DNA of 64,000 nucleotides from DAIMFL01 sp964372215 (GTDB taxonomy: Bacteria; Pseudomonadota; Alphaproteobacteria; Dongiales; Dongiaceae): positions 33,824-97,823 of the forward strand of contig CAYJQC010000017.1 in the NCBI GenBank assembly GCA_964372215.1, written 5' to 3'. Each line of letters begins with the position of its first letter. The stretch's first letter is position 1. Position numbers and translations under genes: made by a program. Below the pieces are notes generated by a model. The model did not search any database. It saw nothing but the letters and a program-made list of their open reading frames with translations, and had not been told where the DNA came from. Below, piece after piece: positions 23,753 to 32,212 of the stretch.

Positions 23753-24598
23753 CTAGGCGGCGTGACCGGCGGCCGCCGTGTCGGCCGCAGCCTTGCGGGC
23801 GCCCAGGCGGCGGGTGCGCACGACGTCGGCGACCACGCTGAGGGCGATCTCCTCAGGCGTGATGGCGCCGATCCAGATCCCGGCCGGCGAGGAGAGGCGG
23901 GCCAGCCTGGTGTCGTCGAGGCCACTTTCGGCCAGTCGCGTCTTGAGCACCGCGGCCTTGCGGCGGCTGCCGATGAAGGCGACGAAGGGCAGATCGGTCT
24001 CCAGCGCCGACTTCAGCGTCTCGAAGTCGCGCCGGCCCTGGGTGGCGACCACCACGTAGCGCTCGCAAGGCGCCGGTGGCAGCTCGCCCAGGGTCGCAAT
24101 GGCACGGTCGAAGCTCTTGAAAGAACGGCGATCTGACTCTGGGGCCACGACCGTGACCGCAAAGCCGACATGGGGCGCCAGCTCGGCGATCGCGGCGGCC
24201 ACCGGCGAACTGCCGCAGATCACCAGCTCGGGGGCGGGCAGCATCGGTTCGATGAACACGTCCATGGTGCCGCCGGACGGGCAGTTGCTGCGATGGCGCT
24301 CGACACCCTGTCCGCTCGCCACTGCATTGTCGCCGAGCGCTTCGAACTCGTCGCGCGGCACCACGCTGATCAGGTGGGCGCGGCCTTCCTGCAGGGCGAT
24401 TGCCGCGGTGCGCTTGACCGCGCCGGTAACGCAGCCGCCGCCGATGAAGCCGTGCAGCGTGCCCTCGGCGGTGACCACCGCCTTGGCGCCGGCCTTCGCG
24501 GCGGTCGCCGCCACGGTGCGCACCACGGTGGCGACGGCGAACGGAGTACGGGCGGCGGTCAGCCGGGCGATGAGGTCGAAGACGTCCTGGTCCCGCAT
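23753..24598 (-). CDS. coxF: CoxF / XdhC-family molybdenum enzyme maturation protein
   Basis: 281 residues, matching CoxF length. XdhC-like N-terminus (PFAVATVVRTVAATAAKAGAKAVV, GFIGGGCVTGAV) and a Rossmann-type C-terminal domain (ELVICGSSPVAAAIAELAP..GFAVTVVAPE, FIGSRRKAAVLKTRLAESG). XdhC proteins deliver or sulfurate the molybdenum cofactor; CoxF is needed for late assembly of the Mo-S-Cu site in CO dehydrogenase. Last gene of coxMSLDEF, starting three bases after coxE. Confidence 0.9.
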   Translation of the reverse strand: MRDQDVFDLIARLTAARTPFAVATVVRTVAATAAKAGAKAVVTAEGTLHGFIGGGCVTGAVKRTAAIALQEGRAHLISVVPRDEFEALGDNAVASGQGVERHRSNCPSGGTMDVFIEPMLPAPELVICGSSPVAAAIAELAPHVGFAVTVVAPESDRRSFKSFDRAIATLGELPPAPCERYVVVATQGRRDFETLKSALETDLPFVAFIGSRRKAAVLKTRLAESGLDDTRLARLSSPAGIWIGAITPEEIALSVVADVVRTRRLGARKAAADTAAAGHAA

Positions 24599-24601
24599 GT
24601 C

Positions 24602-25804
24602 TCAGATCCTCGCGAGATAGGGTTCGAGAGCCTCCAGGCTCCTGAGATTGTGCGCCGGGGCGAACAGGTCGACATGGGGCAGGGCGGCCTGCATGCCCGC
24701 CGCCGCCGGCTCGTAGCCCTGCCAGCCGGCCATCGGGTTCAGCCAGACGATGCGCCGGGTGCGCCGGGCGACTGCCGCCATCTCGCGCTCGAGGCGCTCG
24801 GGCGCGCCGGTGTCGTAGCCGTCCGACAACACCACCAGGACCGAGCGCGAGCCGAGCACCCGCGCCGCGTGGTGGCGGTTGAATTCGGCCAGGCAGTCGC
24901 CGATCCGGGTGCCGCCGGACCAGCCCTGGCAGACCAGCGACATGCGGTCGAGCGCCTTCTGCGGATTGCGCTCCCTGAGCGCCGGGGCGACATGGACCAG
25001 CCGGGTGTGGAACACGAAGGCCTCGGCGCGGCGGAAATGGCTGAGCGCGCCATGCATGAAGCGCAGGAAGAACCCGGCGTACTGGTCCATCGACCCGGAG
25101 ACGTCGAGCAGCAGGGTGATGGCCAGCGGCTTGTGCCGACGGTGCCGGAACGCCAGGGAGACCGGGGTGCCGCCCCGGGAAATCGAGCGGTGGATGGTGG
25201 CGCGCAGATCGAGACGGCGGCCCCGGCGCGCCAGGCGCTCGCGCCGGTGCAGGCGGTGGCGCATGCGCCGCGACAGCCGCTCGGCCAGCAGATGGGCGCG
25301 GGCCAGATCGGCCGGATCGGTCAGGTGGCGCAGATCCCGGTCGGCGATGTTCTCGACAGTCGAGGCGCCGGCGCGCCGGCTGGTGCCGGGATGGGCATCG
25401 GCCGCCGACGCCTCGTCGACGTGTTCGGCCTGATCGGCCAGCGCGTCGGGGACGCCCTGCGGACCCGGCCCCTGGGTCAGCCGCCTGAGGCTTTCCGTCG
25501 ATTTGGGCGGTGCGCCCTGCACGAGCGCCGCGCGCTTCATGCCGTGGCCGCGCCAATGCGCCTCGAACAGCTCGTCGAAGCGGCGCCAATCCTCGCGCCG
25601 GCAGCACAGCAGTGCCTTCGATGAATCGCGCAGATCGCCGGCGCGCGACAGGTCGGCGCCGGCCAGGAGCCGCAATGCGTCCGCCGCCTCCGCCGGGCCT
25701 ATGGTGAAGCCGTTGAGCCGGAGCTGGCGCAGGAAGGCGATGGCGCGTCGCCGCAGCATCACGCCGGCCTCGGGCGCCTGCATCTTGCTGGCGGTCGCGC
25801 TCAT
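24602..25804 (-). CDS. coxE: CoxE, von Willebrand factor A domain protein
   Basis: 400 residues, almost the length of Oligotropha CoxE. The C-terminal VWA domain carries the MIDAS DVSGSMD at 234-240, with SGGTRIGDCL and LVVLSDGYDTG completing the metal site. Works with the AAA+ protein CoxD in introducing sulfur and copper into the CO dehydrogenase active site. Start at 25804 overlaps the coxD stop by four bases. A Lys/Arg-rich segment (about 178-210) separates the N-terminal helical part from the VWA domain. Confidence 0.92.
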   Translation of the reverse strand: MSATASKMQAPEAGVMLRRRAIAFLRQLRLNGFTIGPAEAADALRLLAGADLSRAGDLRDSSKALLCCRREDWRRFDELFEAHWRGHGMKRAALVQGAPPKSTESLRRLTQGPGPQGVPDALADQAEHVDEASAADAHPGTSRRAGASTVENIADRDLRHLTDPADLARAHLLAERLSRRMRHRLHRRERLARRGRRLDLRATIHRSISRGGTPVSLAFRHRRHKPLAITLLLDVSGSMDQYAGFFLRFMHGALSHFRRAEAFVFHTRLVHVAPALRERNPQKALDRMSLVCQGWSGGTRIGDCLAEFNRHHAARVLGSRSVLVVLSDGYDTGAPERLEREMAAVARRTRRIVWLNPMAGWQGYEPAAAGMQAALPHVDLFAPAHNLRSLEALEPYLARI

Positions 25805-26685
25805 GCCACCCGTCCGAGCAGGCGCGCCGTGACCTCCGGCGCCATGTTCGCCCGGTCCTCCTGGGTCTTGAGCAGGCAGATCATGGTCTCGTGCACCGTC
25901 TCCGGCTCGGCCTTCAGGTCGGCGATGCCGAGCCCGACCAGCGCCGCCGCCCAGTCGAGGGTCTCGGCGACGCCCGGCACCTTGCGCAGGTCCTCTCTGC
26001 GGATACGCCCGACGAACGCGCTGATCTGCCGTGCCAGGCGCACGTCGATGTCGGGCAGGCGCGCCAGCAGGATGCGGGTCTCGCGCGCCTCGTCGGGATA
26101 GTCGAGATAGTGGAACAAACAGCGACGCCTGAGCGCGTCCGACAGCTCGCGTGTGCCGTTGGAGGTCAGCACGACCCGCGGAATCGAGCGCGCCTCCACG
26201 GTGCCGAGCTCGGGGATCGAGATGCGATAGGTCGAGAGGACCTCGAGCAGGAACGCTTCGAATTCCTCGTCCGCCCGGTCGATCTCGTCGATCAGCAGGA
26301 CGACGGGCGCCTCGGCGCGGATCGCCGCCAGCAGCGGGCGTTCCAGCAGGTAGTCCTCGGAGAAGATGCTCTGCTCGATCGCCGCCGGGCTCTCGCCGCC
26401 CTGTTCGCGCGCCTTGATCGAGAGCAGCTGGCGCTGGTAGTTCCACTCGTAGATCGCGCTCGAGGCGTCGAGCCCCTCATAGCACTGCAGGCGGATGAGC
26501 CGGCAGCCATGCAGGGCCGCCAGGGCGTAGGCGATCTCGGTCTTGCCGACGCCGGCCTCGCCCTCGACCAGCAGCGGGCGCTTCAGCATGTCCATCAGCG
26601 ACAAGGCGAGGGCGAGGGACGGCTCGGCGACGTAGCCGACCTCGTCGAGCCGCTTTGCCAGACGGTCGCGATCGAGCATGGTCAT
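25801..26685 (-). CDS. coxD: CoxD, MoxR-type AAA+ ATPase
   Basis: 294 residues. Walker A GEAGVGKT at 42-49, Walker B VVLLIDEIDRADEE at about 128-141, sensor-like VVLTSNGTRELSDALRRRC. In Oligotropha CoxD is a membrane-associated AAA+ chaperone that partially unfolds apo-CO dehydrogenase for cofactor maturation. It follows coxL after a 64-base spacer that holds a long hairpin, unlike the overlapping junctions elsewhere in this operon. Confidence 0.93.
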   Translation of the reverse strand: MTMLDRDRLAKRLDEVGYVAEPSLALALSLMDMLKRPLLVEGEAGVGKTEIAYALAALHGCRLIRLQCYEGLDASSAIYEWNYQRQLLSIKAREQGGESPAAIEQSIFSEDYLLERPLLAAIRAEAPVVLLIDEIDRADEEFEAFLLEVLSTYRISIPELGTVEARSIPRVVLTSNGTRELSDALRRRCLFHYLDYPDEARETRILLARLPDIDVRLARQISAFVGRIRREDLRKVPGVAETLDWAAALVGLGIADLKAEPETVHETMICLLKTQEDRANMAPEVTARLLGRVA

Positions 26686-26693
26686 GCCATTCT

Positions 26694-26741
26694 ATCCCGA
26701 ACAAGGCCCCGGCGCGCTGGGCGCCGGGGCAGGTTCGGGAT
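26694..26741. terminator. Long intercistronic hairpin between coxL and coxD
   Basis: Two nested perfect arms: ATCCCGAAC (26694-26702) with GTTCGGGAT (26733-26741), and GCCCCGGCGC (26706-26715) with GCGCCGGGGC (26721-26730), separated by a 3/2-base internal loop and closed by a 5-base loop. 19 paired bases lie wholly inside the non-coding coxL-coxD gap. No T-run follows on the minus strand, so partial termination, or protection of the coxMSL message from 3' decay, is more likely than full termination. Confidence 0.6.
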
Positions 26742-26749
26742 CGTGGCCC

Positions 26750-29170
26750 TCAACCGTGCAGGCCGAGGCGGTCGGCCGCCTGCCAGATGCGCCATTGGTC
26801 GTGCGGCATCTGCAGGTGGGTGACGCCGAGATGGGCGAAGGCGTCGGCCACCGCATTCGAGAAACAGGGCACGCTGCCGACATTGGGGCTCTCGCCCACG
26901 CCCTTGGCGCCGATCGGGTGATGCGGCGAGGGCGTGACAGTGAAGTCGGTCTCCCACACCGGGGTCTCGACCGCGGTCGGCAGGAAGAAATCCATCAGCG
27001 TGGCGGTCACCACGTTGCCATCCGCGTCGTAACGGATTTCCTGCCCCATGGCGATGGCGAAGCCCTCGGTCAAACCGCCATGGACCTGGCCCTCGATGAT
27101 CATCGGGTTGATCCGCGTGCCGCAATCGTCGAGCGCATAGAAGCGCCTGATCTTGGCCTCGCCGGTATCGACGTCGAGATCCATGACGCAGACATAGGCG
27201 CCGAACGGAAAGGTCATGTTGGGCGGATCGTAGTAGTCCACCGCCTCCAGCCCCGGCTCCATGCCCTCGGGCAGGTTGTTGTAGGCGGCCCAGGCGATCT
27301 CCTTCATGGTCTTGGTCTTTTCGGGCAGGCCCTTGACCTGGAACCGATCGACGTCGAATTCGAGGTCGCCTTCGGCAACCTCGAGGAGATGGGCGGCGAT
27401 CTTCTGCGCCTTGGCGCGGATCTTGCGGCCGGCGCGCGCCGCCGCCGCGCCGGCGACGGGCGTCGAGCGCGAGCCGTAGGTGCCGAGGCCGTAGGGCGCG
27501 GTGTCGGTGTCGCCCTCCTCGATCGAGATCATGCTGGCCGGCAGGCCGATCTCGGTCGCCAGGATCTGGGCATAGGTGGTCTCGTGGCCCTGACCCTGGG
27601 ACTTGGTGCCGAGCCGCGCCACCGCGGCGCCGGTCGGGTGAATGCGGATCTCGCAGGAATCGAACATGCCGATCCCCAGGATGTCGCAATTGCGGGTCGG
27701 CCCGGCGCCGACGATCTCGGTGAAGAAGGAGACCCCGATGCCCATGAGCTCGCGGGTCTCGCCGCGCTCGAATGCCTTGCGCTTCTCCGCCTGCTCGCGC
27801 CTGAGCGCGTCGTAGCCGACGGTTTCCAGCGCCTTCTTCATGGCGGTCGGGTAGTTGCCGGAATCGTATTCCCAGCCGAGCGCCGACTGGTAGGGGAACT
27901 GCGCCGGCTGGATGAAGTTCTTCGAGCGGATCTCCGCCGGGTCCATGTTCAGCTTGCGGGCCAGCACGTCGACGATGCGCTCGATCATGTAGGCCGCTTC
28001 GGTGACCCGGAACGAGCAGCGATAGGCCACGCCGCCGGGCGCCTTGTTGGTGTACACGCCGTCCACGGCGACATGCGCGGTCGGGATGTCGTAGGACCCG
28101 GTGCAGATGTGGAAGAACCCGGCCGGGAACTTGGTCGGGTCGGCGCAGGAATCGAAGGCGCCATGGTCGGCGATCACATGGGCGCGCAGGCCCAGGATCT
28201 TGCCGTCCTGGGTCGCCGCTAGCTCGGCGGTCATGTGGTAGTCGCGGGCAAAGGCGGTGGTCGACAGGTTCTCGATGCGATCCTCGACCCACTTGATCGG
28301 CACGCCCAGCACGATCGAGGCGACGATGGTGCAGACATATCCGGGATAGACCCCGACCTTGCCGCCGAAGCCGCCGCCGATGTCGGGCGAGATCACTCGC
28401 ACCTTGTGCTCCGGGATGCCGGAGAGCAGCGCCACCACCGTGCGCACCACATGCGGCGCCTGGAAGGTGCCCCAGATGGTGATCTGACCGTTGATCTTGT
28501 CCATCGAGGCGACGCAGGCCGCGGTTTCCAGCGGGCAGGGATGCACCCGCTGATAGGCGATGAACTCCTTCACCTTGACCGGCGCGCCGGCGAACACCTT
28601 GTCGGTCTCGTCCTTGGCACCGGCCTCCCAGCGGAAGATGTGGTTGTGGTGCCGGCGCTCGCCGTGGGCGCCGGTCTTCTTGTCCTTGATGTCCTCGCGC
28701 AGCAGCGGCGCGTCGGGGTCGAGCGCCTTCAGCGGATCGACCAGCGGCGGCAGCGGCTCGTACTCGACCTCCACCAGGTCCACCGCGTCGGCGGCGATGT
28801 AGCGGTCCTCGGCGATGACGAACGCCACTTCCTGGTTCTGGAACAGCACCTTTTCGTCGGCCAGCACCGCCTGGACGTCGCCGGCGAGGGTCGGCATCCA
28901 GTGCAGCTTGACCGGCTTCAGGTCGTTGGCGGTCAGCACCGCCTTGACGCCGGGCAGCGCCAGCGCCTTGGAGGCGTCGATCTTCTTGATCCGGGCGTGG
29001 GCGTGGGGCGAGCGGACGATGTCGCCGAACAGCATGCCCGGCAGCTTCAGGTCGTCGCAGTAATTGCCCTTGCCCTGGATGAAACGTGTGTCTTCTGCGC
29101 GGCGGCGCGAGCAGCCGACGCCTTCGAGGCCGGCCTCGCGGTCCTGCTTGCTGGGGGTCAGGTCGTTCAT
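26750..29170 (-). CDS. coxL: CoxL, form I aerobic CO dehydrogenase large subunit
   Basis: 806-residue molybdopterin-cytosine-dinucleotide subunit that oxidises CO to CO2. The form I signature AYRCSFR is present at 382-388 with the copper-binding Cys385 (codon checked as TGC on the minus strand at 28016-28018). Form II relatives carry AYRGAGR here. The pterin loops GGGFGGK (265-271) and GQGHETTYAQ, and the catalytic Glu in GVGESP near the C-terminus are all intact. Length and motif positions follow the Oligotropha enzyme closely. Start overlaps the coxS stop (ATGA). Confidence 0.97.
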   Translation of the reverse strand: MNDLTPSKQDREAGLEGVGCSRRRAEDTRFIQGKGNYCDDLKLPGMLFGDIVRSPHAHARIKKIDASKALALPGVKAVLTANDLKPVKLHWMPTLAGDVQAVLADEKVLFQNQEVAFVIAEDRYIAADAVDLVEVEYEPLPPLVDPLKALDPDAPLLREDIKDKKTGAHGERRHHNHIFRWEAGAKDETDKVFAGAPVKVKEFIAYQRVHPCPLETAACVASMDKINGQITIWGTFQAPHVVRTVVALLSGIPEHKVRVISPDIGGGFGGKVGVYPGYVCTIVASIVLGVPIKWVEDRIENLSTTAFARDYHMTAELAATQDGKILGLRAHVIADHGAFDSCADPTKFPAGFFHICTGSYDIPTAHVAVDGVYTNKAPGGVAYRCSFRVTEAAYMIERIVDVLARKLNMDPAEIRSKNFIQPAQFPYQSALGWEYDSGNYPTAMKKALETVGYDALRREQAEKRKAFERGETRELMGIGVSFFTEIVGAGPTRNCDILGIGMFDSCEIRIHPTGAAVARLGTKSQGQGHETTYAQILATEIGLPASMISIEEGDTDTAPYGLGTYGSRSTPVAGAAAARAGRKIRAKAQKIAAHLLEVAEGDLEFDVDRFQVKGLPEKTKTMKEIAWAAYNNLPEGMEPGLEAVDYYDPPNMTFPFGAYVCVMDLDVDTGEAKIRRFYALDDCGTRINPMIIEGQVHGGLTEGFAIAMGQEIRYDADGNVVTATLMDFFLPTAVETPVWETDFTVTPSPHHPIGAKGVGESPNVGSVPCFSNAVADAFAHLGVTHLQMPHDQWRIWQAADRLGLHG

Positions 29171-29667
29171 TCCGCTGCCTCCTTGACGCCGCGGCCGGCC
29201 AGCTTGTCGGCGGCGTGGTGGATCGCCTTGACGATGTTCTGGTAGCCGGTGCAGCGGCACAGATTGCCGGAGATGCCCCAGCGGATCTCCTCGTCGCTCG
29301 GGTTCGGATTCTCCTGCAGCAGCCGGTAGGCACGGGTGATCATGCCCGGGGTGCAAAAGCCGCATTGCAGGCCGTGCATCTCGCGGAAGCCTTCCTGCAG
29401 TGCGTGCAGCGTGCCGTCGGCGTTGGCGATGCCTTCGATGGTGACGATCTTGCCGCCGTCGGCCTGGACCGCGAACACGGTGCAGGACTTGACCGAGCGA
29501 CCGTCGAGATCGACGGTGCAGGCACCGCAATGGGTGGTCTCGCAGCCGATATGCGGGCCGGTGATGCCAAGCTGCTCGCGCAGCACGTGGATCAGCAGGG
29601 TGCGATCCTCGACCTCGACCGAGGCGGCGCGCCCGTTGACCGTCAGCGCGACGGTTCTGTTCGCCAT
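29167..29667 (-). CDS. coxS: CoxS, CO dehydrogenase 2Fe-2S subunit
   Basis: 166 residues, the exact usual length. Plant-type cluster ligands Cys42, 47, 50, 62 (CETTHCGAC) and the second cluster Cys102, 105, 137, 139 (CGFCTPGM, CRCTGYQ). Carries electrons from the Mo-Cu site in CoxL to FAD in CoxM. The ATG at 29667 lies 17 bases after the coxM stop; the 3' end overlaps coxL by four bases. Confidence 0.97.
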   Translation of the reverse strand: MANRTVALTVNGRAASVEVEDRTLLIHVLREQLGITGPHIGCETTHCGACTVDLDGRSVKSCTVFAVQADGGKIVTIEGIANADGTLHALQEGFREMHGLQCGFCTPGMITRAYRLLQENPNPSDEEIRWGISGNLCRCTGYQNIVKAIHHAADKLAGRGVKEAAE

Positions 29668-29684
29668 GTCCGGTTCCTCCCCGA

Positions 29685-30554
29685 TCAGGCGCCGGTCGCG
29701 CGCGACTTGGCGCGGGCGATGGCGCGGGCCAGCATGATGCCGGCGGCGTAGACGCGATACTCGACCGGGCCGCGGGCATCCGCGGCCGGCCGGGTCATGG
29801 CCTTGGCGAGATCGACGGCCTTCTTCACCGCCGCGTCGTCGAGCGCGGTCCCGACCAATGCCTTGGCCGCGGCCTCGGCGAAGAGCGGGGTGTCGCCGAC
29901 ATTGGTGAGGGCGATCGCGGCGCTGGCGCATTTCCCGCCCGCCAGGGTGAGGATGACCGCGGCGGCCGCGGTCGCGTAGTCGCCGACCTTGCGCTTGAGC
30001 TTGGTGTAGGCGTGGCCATGACCCGCCGGCGGCTTGGGGATGCGAATCTCGGTCAGCAGTTCGCCGGTTTCGGCGGCGGTAGAGTAGGGCCCTTCGTAGT
30101 AGTCGCGGGCCGCCACCCGGCGGCTGCCGCCGGCGCGGGCCAGCACATAGCTGGCGCCGAGGCACTGCATCACCGCCGGCATGTCGTTGCCGGGATCGCC
30201 GTTGGCGACGTTGCCGCCCAGGGTCCCGCAATAGCGCACCTGGGGATCGGCGATCAGTGCCGCCGCCTCGGCGATGATCGGGCAGCTCCGGCCGAGCGGC
30301 GACGACTCGAGCAGATCGTGCTGGGTGGCCATCGCGCCGATGACGATCTCGCCGCTTTCCTCGCGGATGAAGCGGAGGTCGCCGATCCGGCTGATGTCGA
30401 TCAGATGCCCGGGTACGGCCAGGCGCAGCTTCATCATCGGGATCAGGCTGTGTCCGCCGGCCAGCGGCCTTGCGTCATCGCCGTATTCGGCGAGCAGCTT
30501 CACCGCCTCGGGCAGGGTCGCCGGGCGGTGATAGTCGAATTTGCCGGGTATCAC
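29685..30554 (-). CDS. coxM: CoxM, CO dehydrogenase FAD subunit
   Basis: 289-residue flavoprotein of the CO dehydrogenase heterotrimer. The two FAD loops are AGGHS at 32-36 and TLGGN at 111-115, in the same positions as in characterised CoxM; YCGTLG contains the residues near the isoalloxazine. The start is a GTG at 30554 with GGAGGAGG seven bases upstream. First of the structural genes in the order M-S-L. Confidence 0.96.
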   Translation of the reverse strand: MIPGKFDYHRPATLPEAVKLLAEYGDDARPLAGGHSLIPMMKLRLAVPGHLIDISRIGDLRFIREESGEIVIGAMATQHDLLESSPLGRSCPIIAEAAALIADPQVRYCGTLGGNVANGDPGNDMPAVMQCLGASYVLARAGGSRRVAARDYYEGPYSTAAETGELLTEIRIPKPPAGHGHAYTKLKRKVGDYATAAAAVILTLAGGKCASAAIALTNVGDTPLFAEAAAKALVGTALDDAAVKKAVDLAKAMTRPAADARGPVEYRVYAAGIMLARAIARAKSRATGA

Positions 30555-30848
30555 CGATTCCTCCTCCCATCTTGTGGAGTTTCTTATTGAGCAGCAACCG
30601 TTTGGCGCGCTGATCGCAGCATGGAGGCGAGCCCGACCCTCCGGAAGCGGCGGCGCACGAACACCGCCGGCGGGTCACGAATTGCGGGAGTTCCGCATGA
30701 ACTGCGGCAGGTAGTTTGACCTGAAGGACTCGCTACCGCGCGGGGGTCGCCTCGCGGAACGGCCTCCCCGTGAATGCTGCGCTGCCGTTGCTGCGGTGCG
30801 AAAGGAGCACCACACGCTGGAGCGACCGGCGCAGCACGCAGGGCCGCG
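30555..30848. promoter_or_regulatory. Spacer upstream of coxM, probable structural-gene promoter region
   Basis: 294 bases between coxC and coxM with no supported gene. A gap here is expected if coxMSL has its own promoter. Small dyads are present: CAGGT-N6-ACCTG at 30708-30723 and CCGCA-N5-TGCGG at 30693-30707, next to each other, which could be regulator sites. No clear sigma-70 or sigma-54 boxes were found. The GGAGGAGG ribosome binding site of coxM is at its end. Confidence 0.4.
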
Positions 30849-32066
30849 TCAGATGCCGAGCAGCTGGCGGACCTGGGGCACCCGGCCCCGGCTGACCGGA
30901 ACCTGGAAGGGCGGCTGGCAATCGAGCTCCAGCAGCCCCTGGTCGCCGTGGCGCCGAAACGCGGCGACGTGGTCGCGATTGACCAGGAAGCTGCGATGGA
31001 CCCGTACGAACCGGCCGCGGCCGAGGCGCTCCTCGACCTCGGTGATCGACAGATTGCAGAAATGGGCGGCGCGCCCGTCGAACACGGTGGTGTAGTGGGC
31101 GTTCGCCTTGACCGAGAGGATCTCCCCCGGGTCCAGCAGCCGCATGGCGCCGTTGGCGCTCACGGGAATGCGGTGCCCGGCCATGTCCGGAACCGGGACC
31201 GCGGAAGGTTGCGGCGCCGGAAGCGCCCCGTCGGCATCGGGCTGCGCATTCGGCCCAGAATCGGTCGCCTCGGCGGGCGCGCCGGCCGGCAGCAGGCCAA
31301 GCACGAATATGCCCGATATCACGAAGGCGACCACGGCGACGACGATGGCGAGGACGTTGGAGCTGAGCGCCGGCGCCCGCAGCACCAGGTCGACACCGGT
31401 CGGTTCGAACCAGGCCGCCCACATGGCGGTGTAATGCATGCCGGAGATGGCCAGCGCCATCGCCAGGGCGGCAAAGGCGATGGGCGGGCGCCGCGAGGTG
31501 CCGAAGCACAGCCACAGCGACAGCGCCGAGGCGACGATACCTACGACGACGCTGAGTGCAACCAGCGGCCAGGCGTGGGTGGTGATGCAATTGGCCCGCA
31601 TCGCCGCCATGCCGAGATAATGCATCGAGGCGATGCCGACGCCCATGACGACGGCGCCGAGGGCGATCAACCGCCGCCGGCCGAGCCGCAGGCTGACCAG
31701 CAGCATGGCGATCCCGACCACGATGATCGCGACCAGGGCCGAAACCAGGGTCAGGAGCAGGTCGTAATTGACGAGAACCGGCAGCTGCAGGGCCAGCATG
31801 CCGACGAAATGCATGGCCCAGATGCCGACGCCCAGGGTGACCGCGGCGCCGGACAGCAGGGCGCGCAGCCGCAGGCCGGCTGCCGCCGGAACTTGGCGGG
31901 CCAGCGATAGGCTGACATAGGCGCCCTGGAAGGCGACCAGGATGGACAGGGCGACGACGCCGATGTCGTAGCTAACGTCCAAGCTCTCGCACCGATCGAT
32001 CCAAGCTGTGGCGTGCCGCCGGGAGGTCACCGAAACCGCCCGCGGCCGGTCCCATTCTCGGGGCAA
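30849..32066 (-). CDS. coxC: CoxC-like MHYT membrane sensor with LytTR DNA-binding domain
   Basis: Up to 405 residues. Six to seven transmembrane helices with three MHYT-type motifs, WAMHFVGM (about 83-90), ASMHYLGM (about 146-153) and SGMHYTAM (about 208-215), thought to bind copper and sense small gases; then a Pro/Ala linker and a LytTR domain (about 305-405, DPGEILSVKANAHYTTVFDG, VRVHRSFLVN). This architecture is that of CoxC in Oligotropha. The N-terminal 30 residues are doubtful: GTG or TTG codons nearer the first helix may be the true start. Likely a CO-linked regulator of the cox genes. Confidence 0.85.
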   Translation of the reverse strand: MPREWDRPRAVSVTSRRHATAWIDRCESLDVSYDIGVVALSILVAFQGAYVSLSLARQVPAAAGLRLRALLSGAAVTLGVGIWAMHFVGMLALQLPVLVNYDLLLTLVSALVAIIVVGIAMLLVSLRLGRRRLIALGAVVMGVGIASMHYLGMAAMRANCITTHAWPLVALSVVVGIVASALSLWLCFGTSRRPPIAFAALAMALAISGMHYTAMWAAWFEPTGVDLVLRAPALSSNVLAIVVAVVAFVISGIFVLGLLPAGAPAEATDSGPNAQPDADGALPAPQPSAVPVPDMAGHRIPVSANGAMRLLDPGEILSVKANAHYTTVFDGRAAHFCNLSITEVEERLGRGRFVRVHRSFLVNRDHVAAFRRHGDQGLLELDCQPPFQVPVSRGRVPQVRQLLGI

Positions 32067-32212
32067 CCGGCGGCCAGTGCAATGGCGCCGCCGGCAGCGC
32101 CAGTACGGCCGCTCAAGCTCGAGTTTGGCGGGCGGATTCGATCGCCGTCAAGCCGCGGAATCGCTGCCCGTCCGCTGCCTTTGATGTCCGAAAACGGGTG
32201 TCGGCCGGACGG

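Noticed and set aside
26750..29170. Form II CoxL, nicotinate or other xanthine dehydrogenase-family hydroxylase
   Set aside because: The motif AYRCSFR and matching CoxM/CoxS positions and coxDEF neighbours identify form I CO dehydrogenase.
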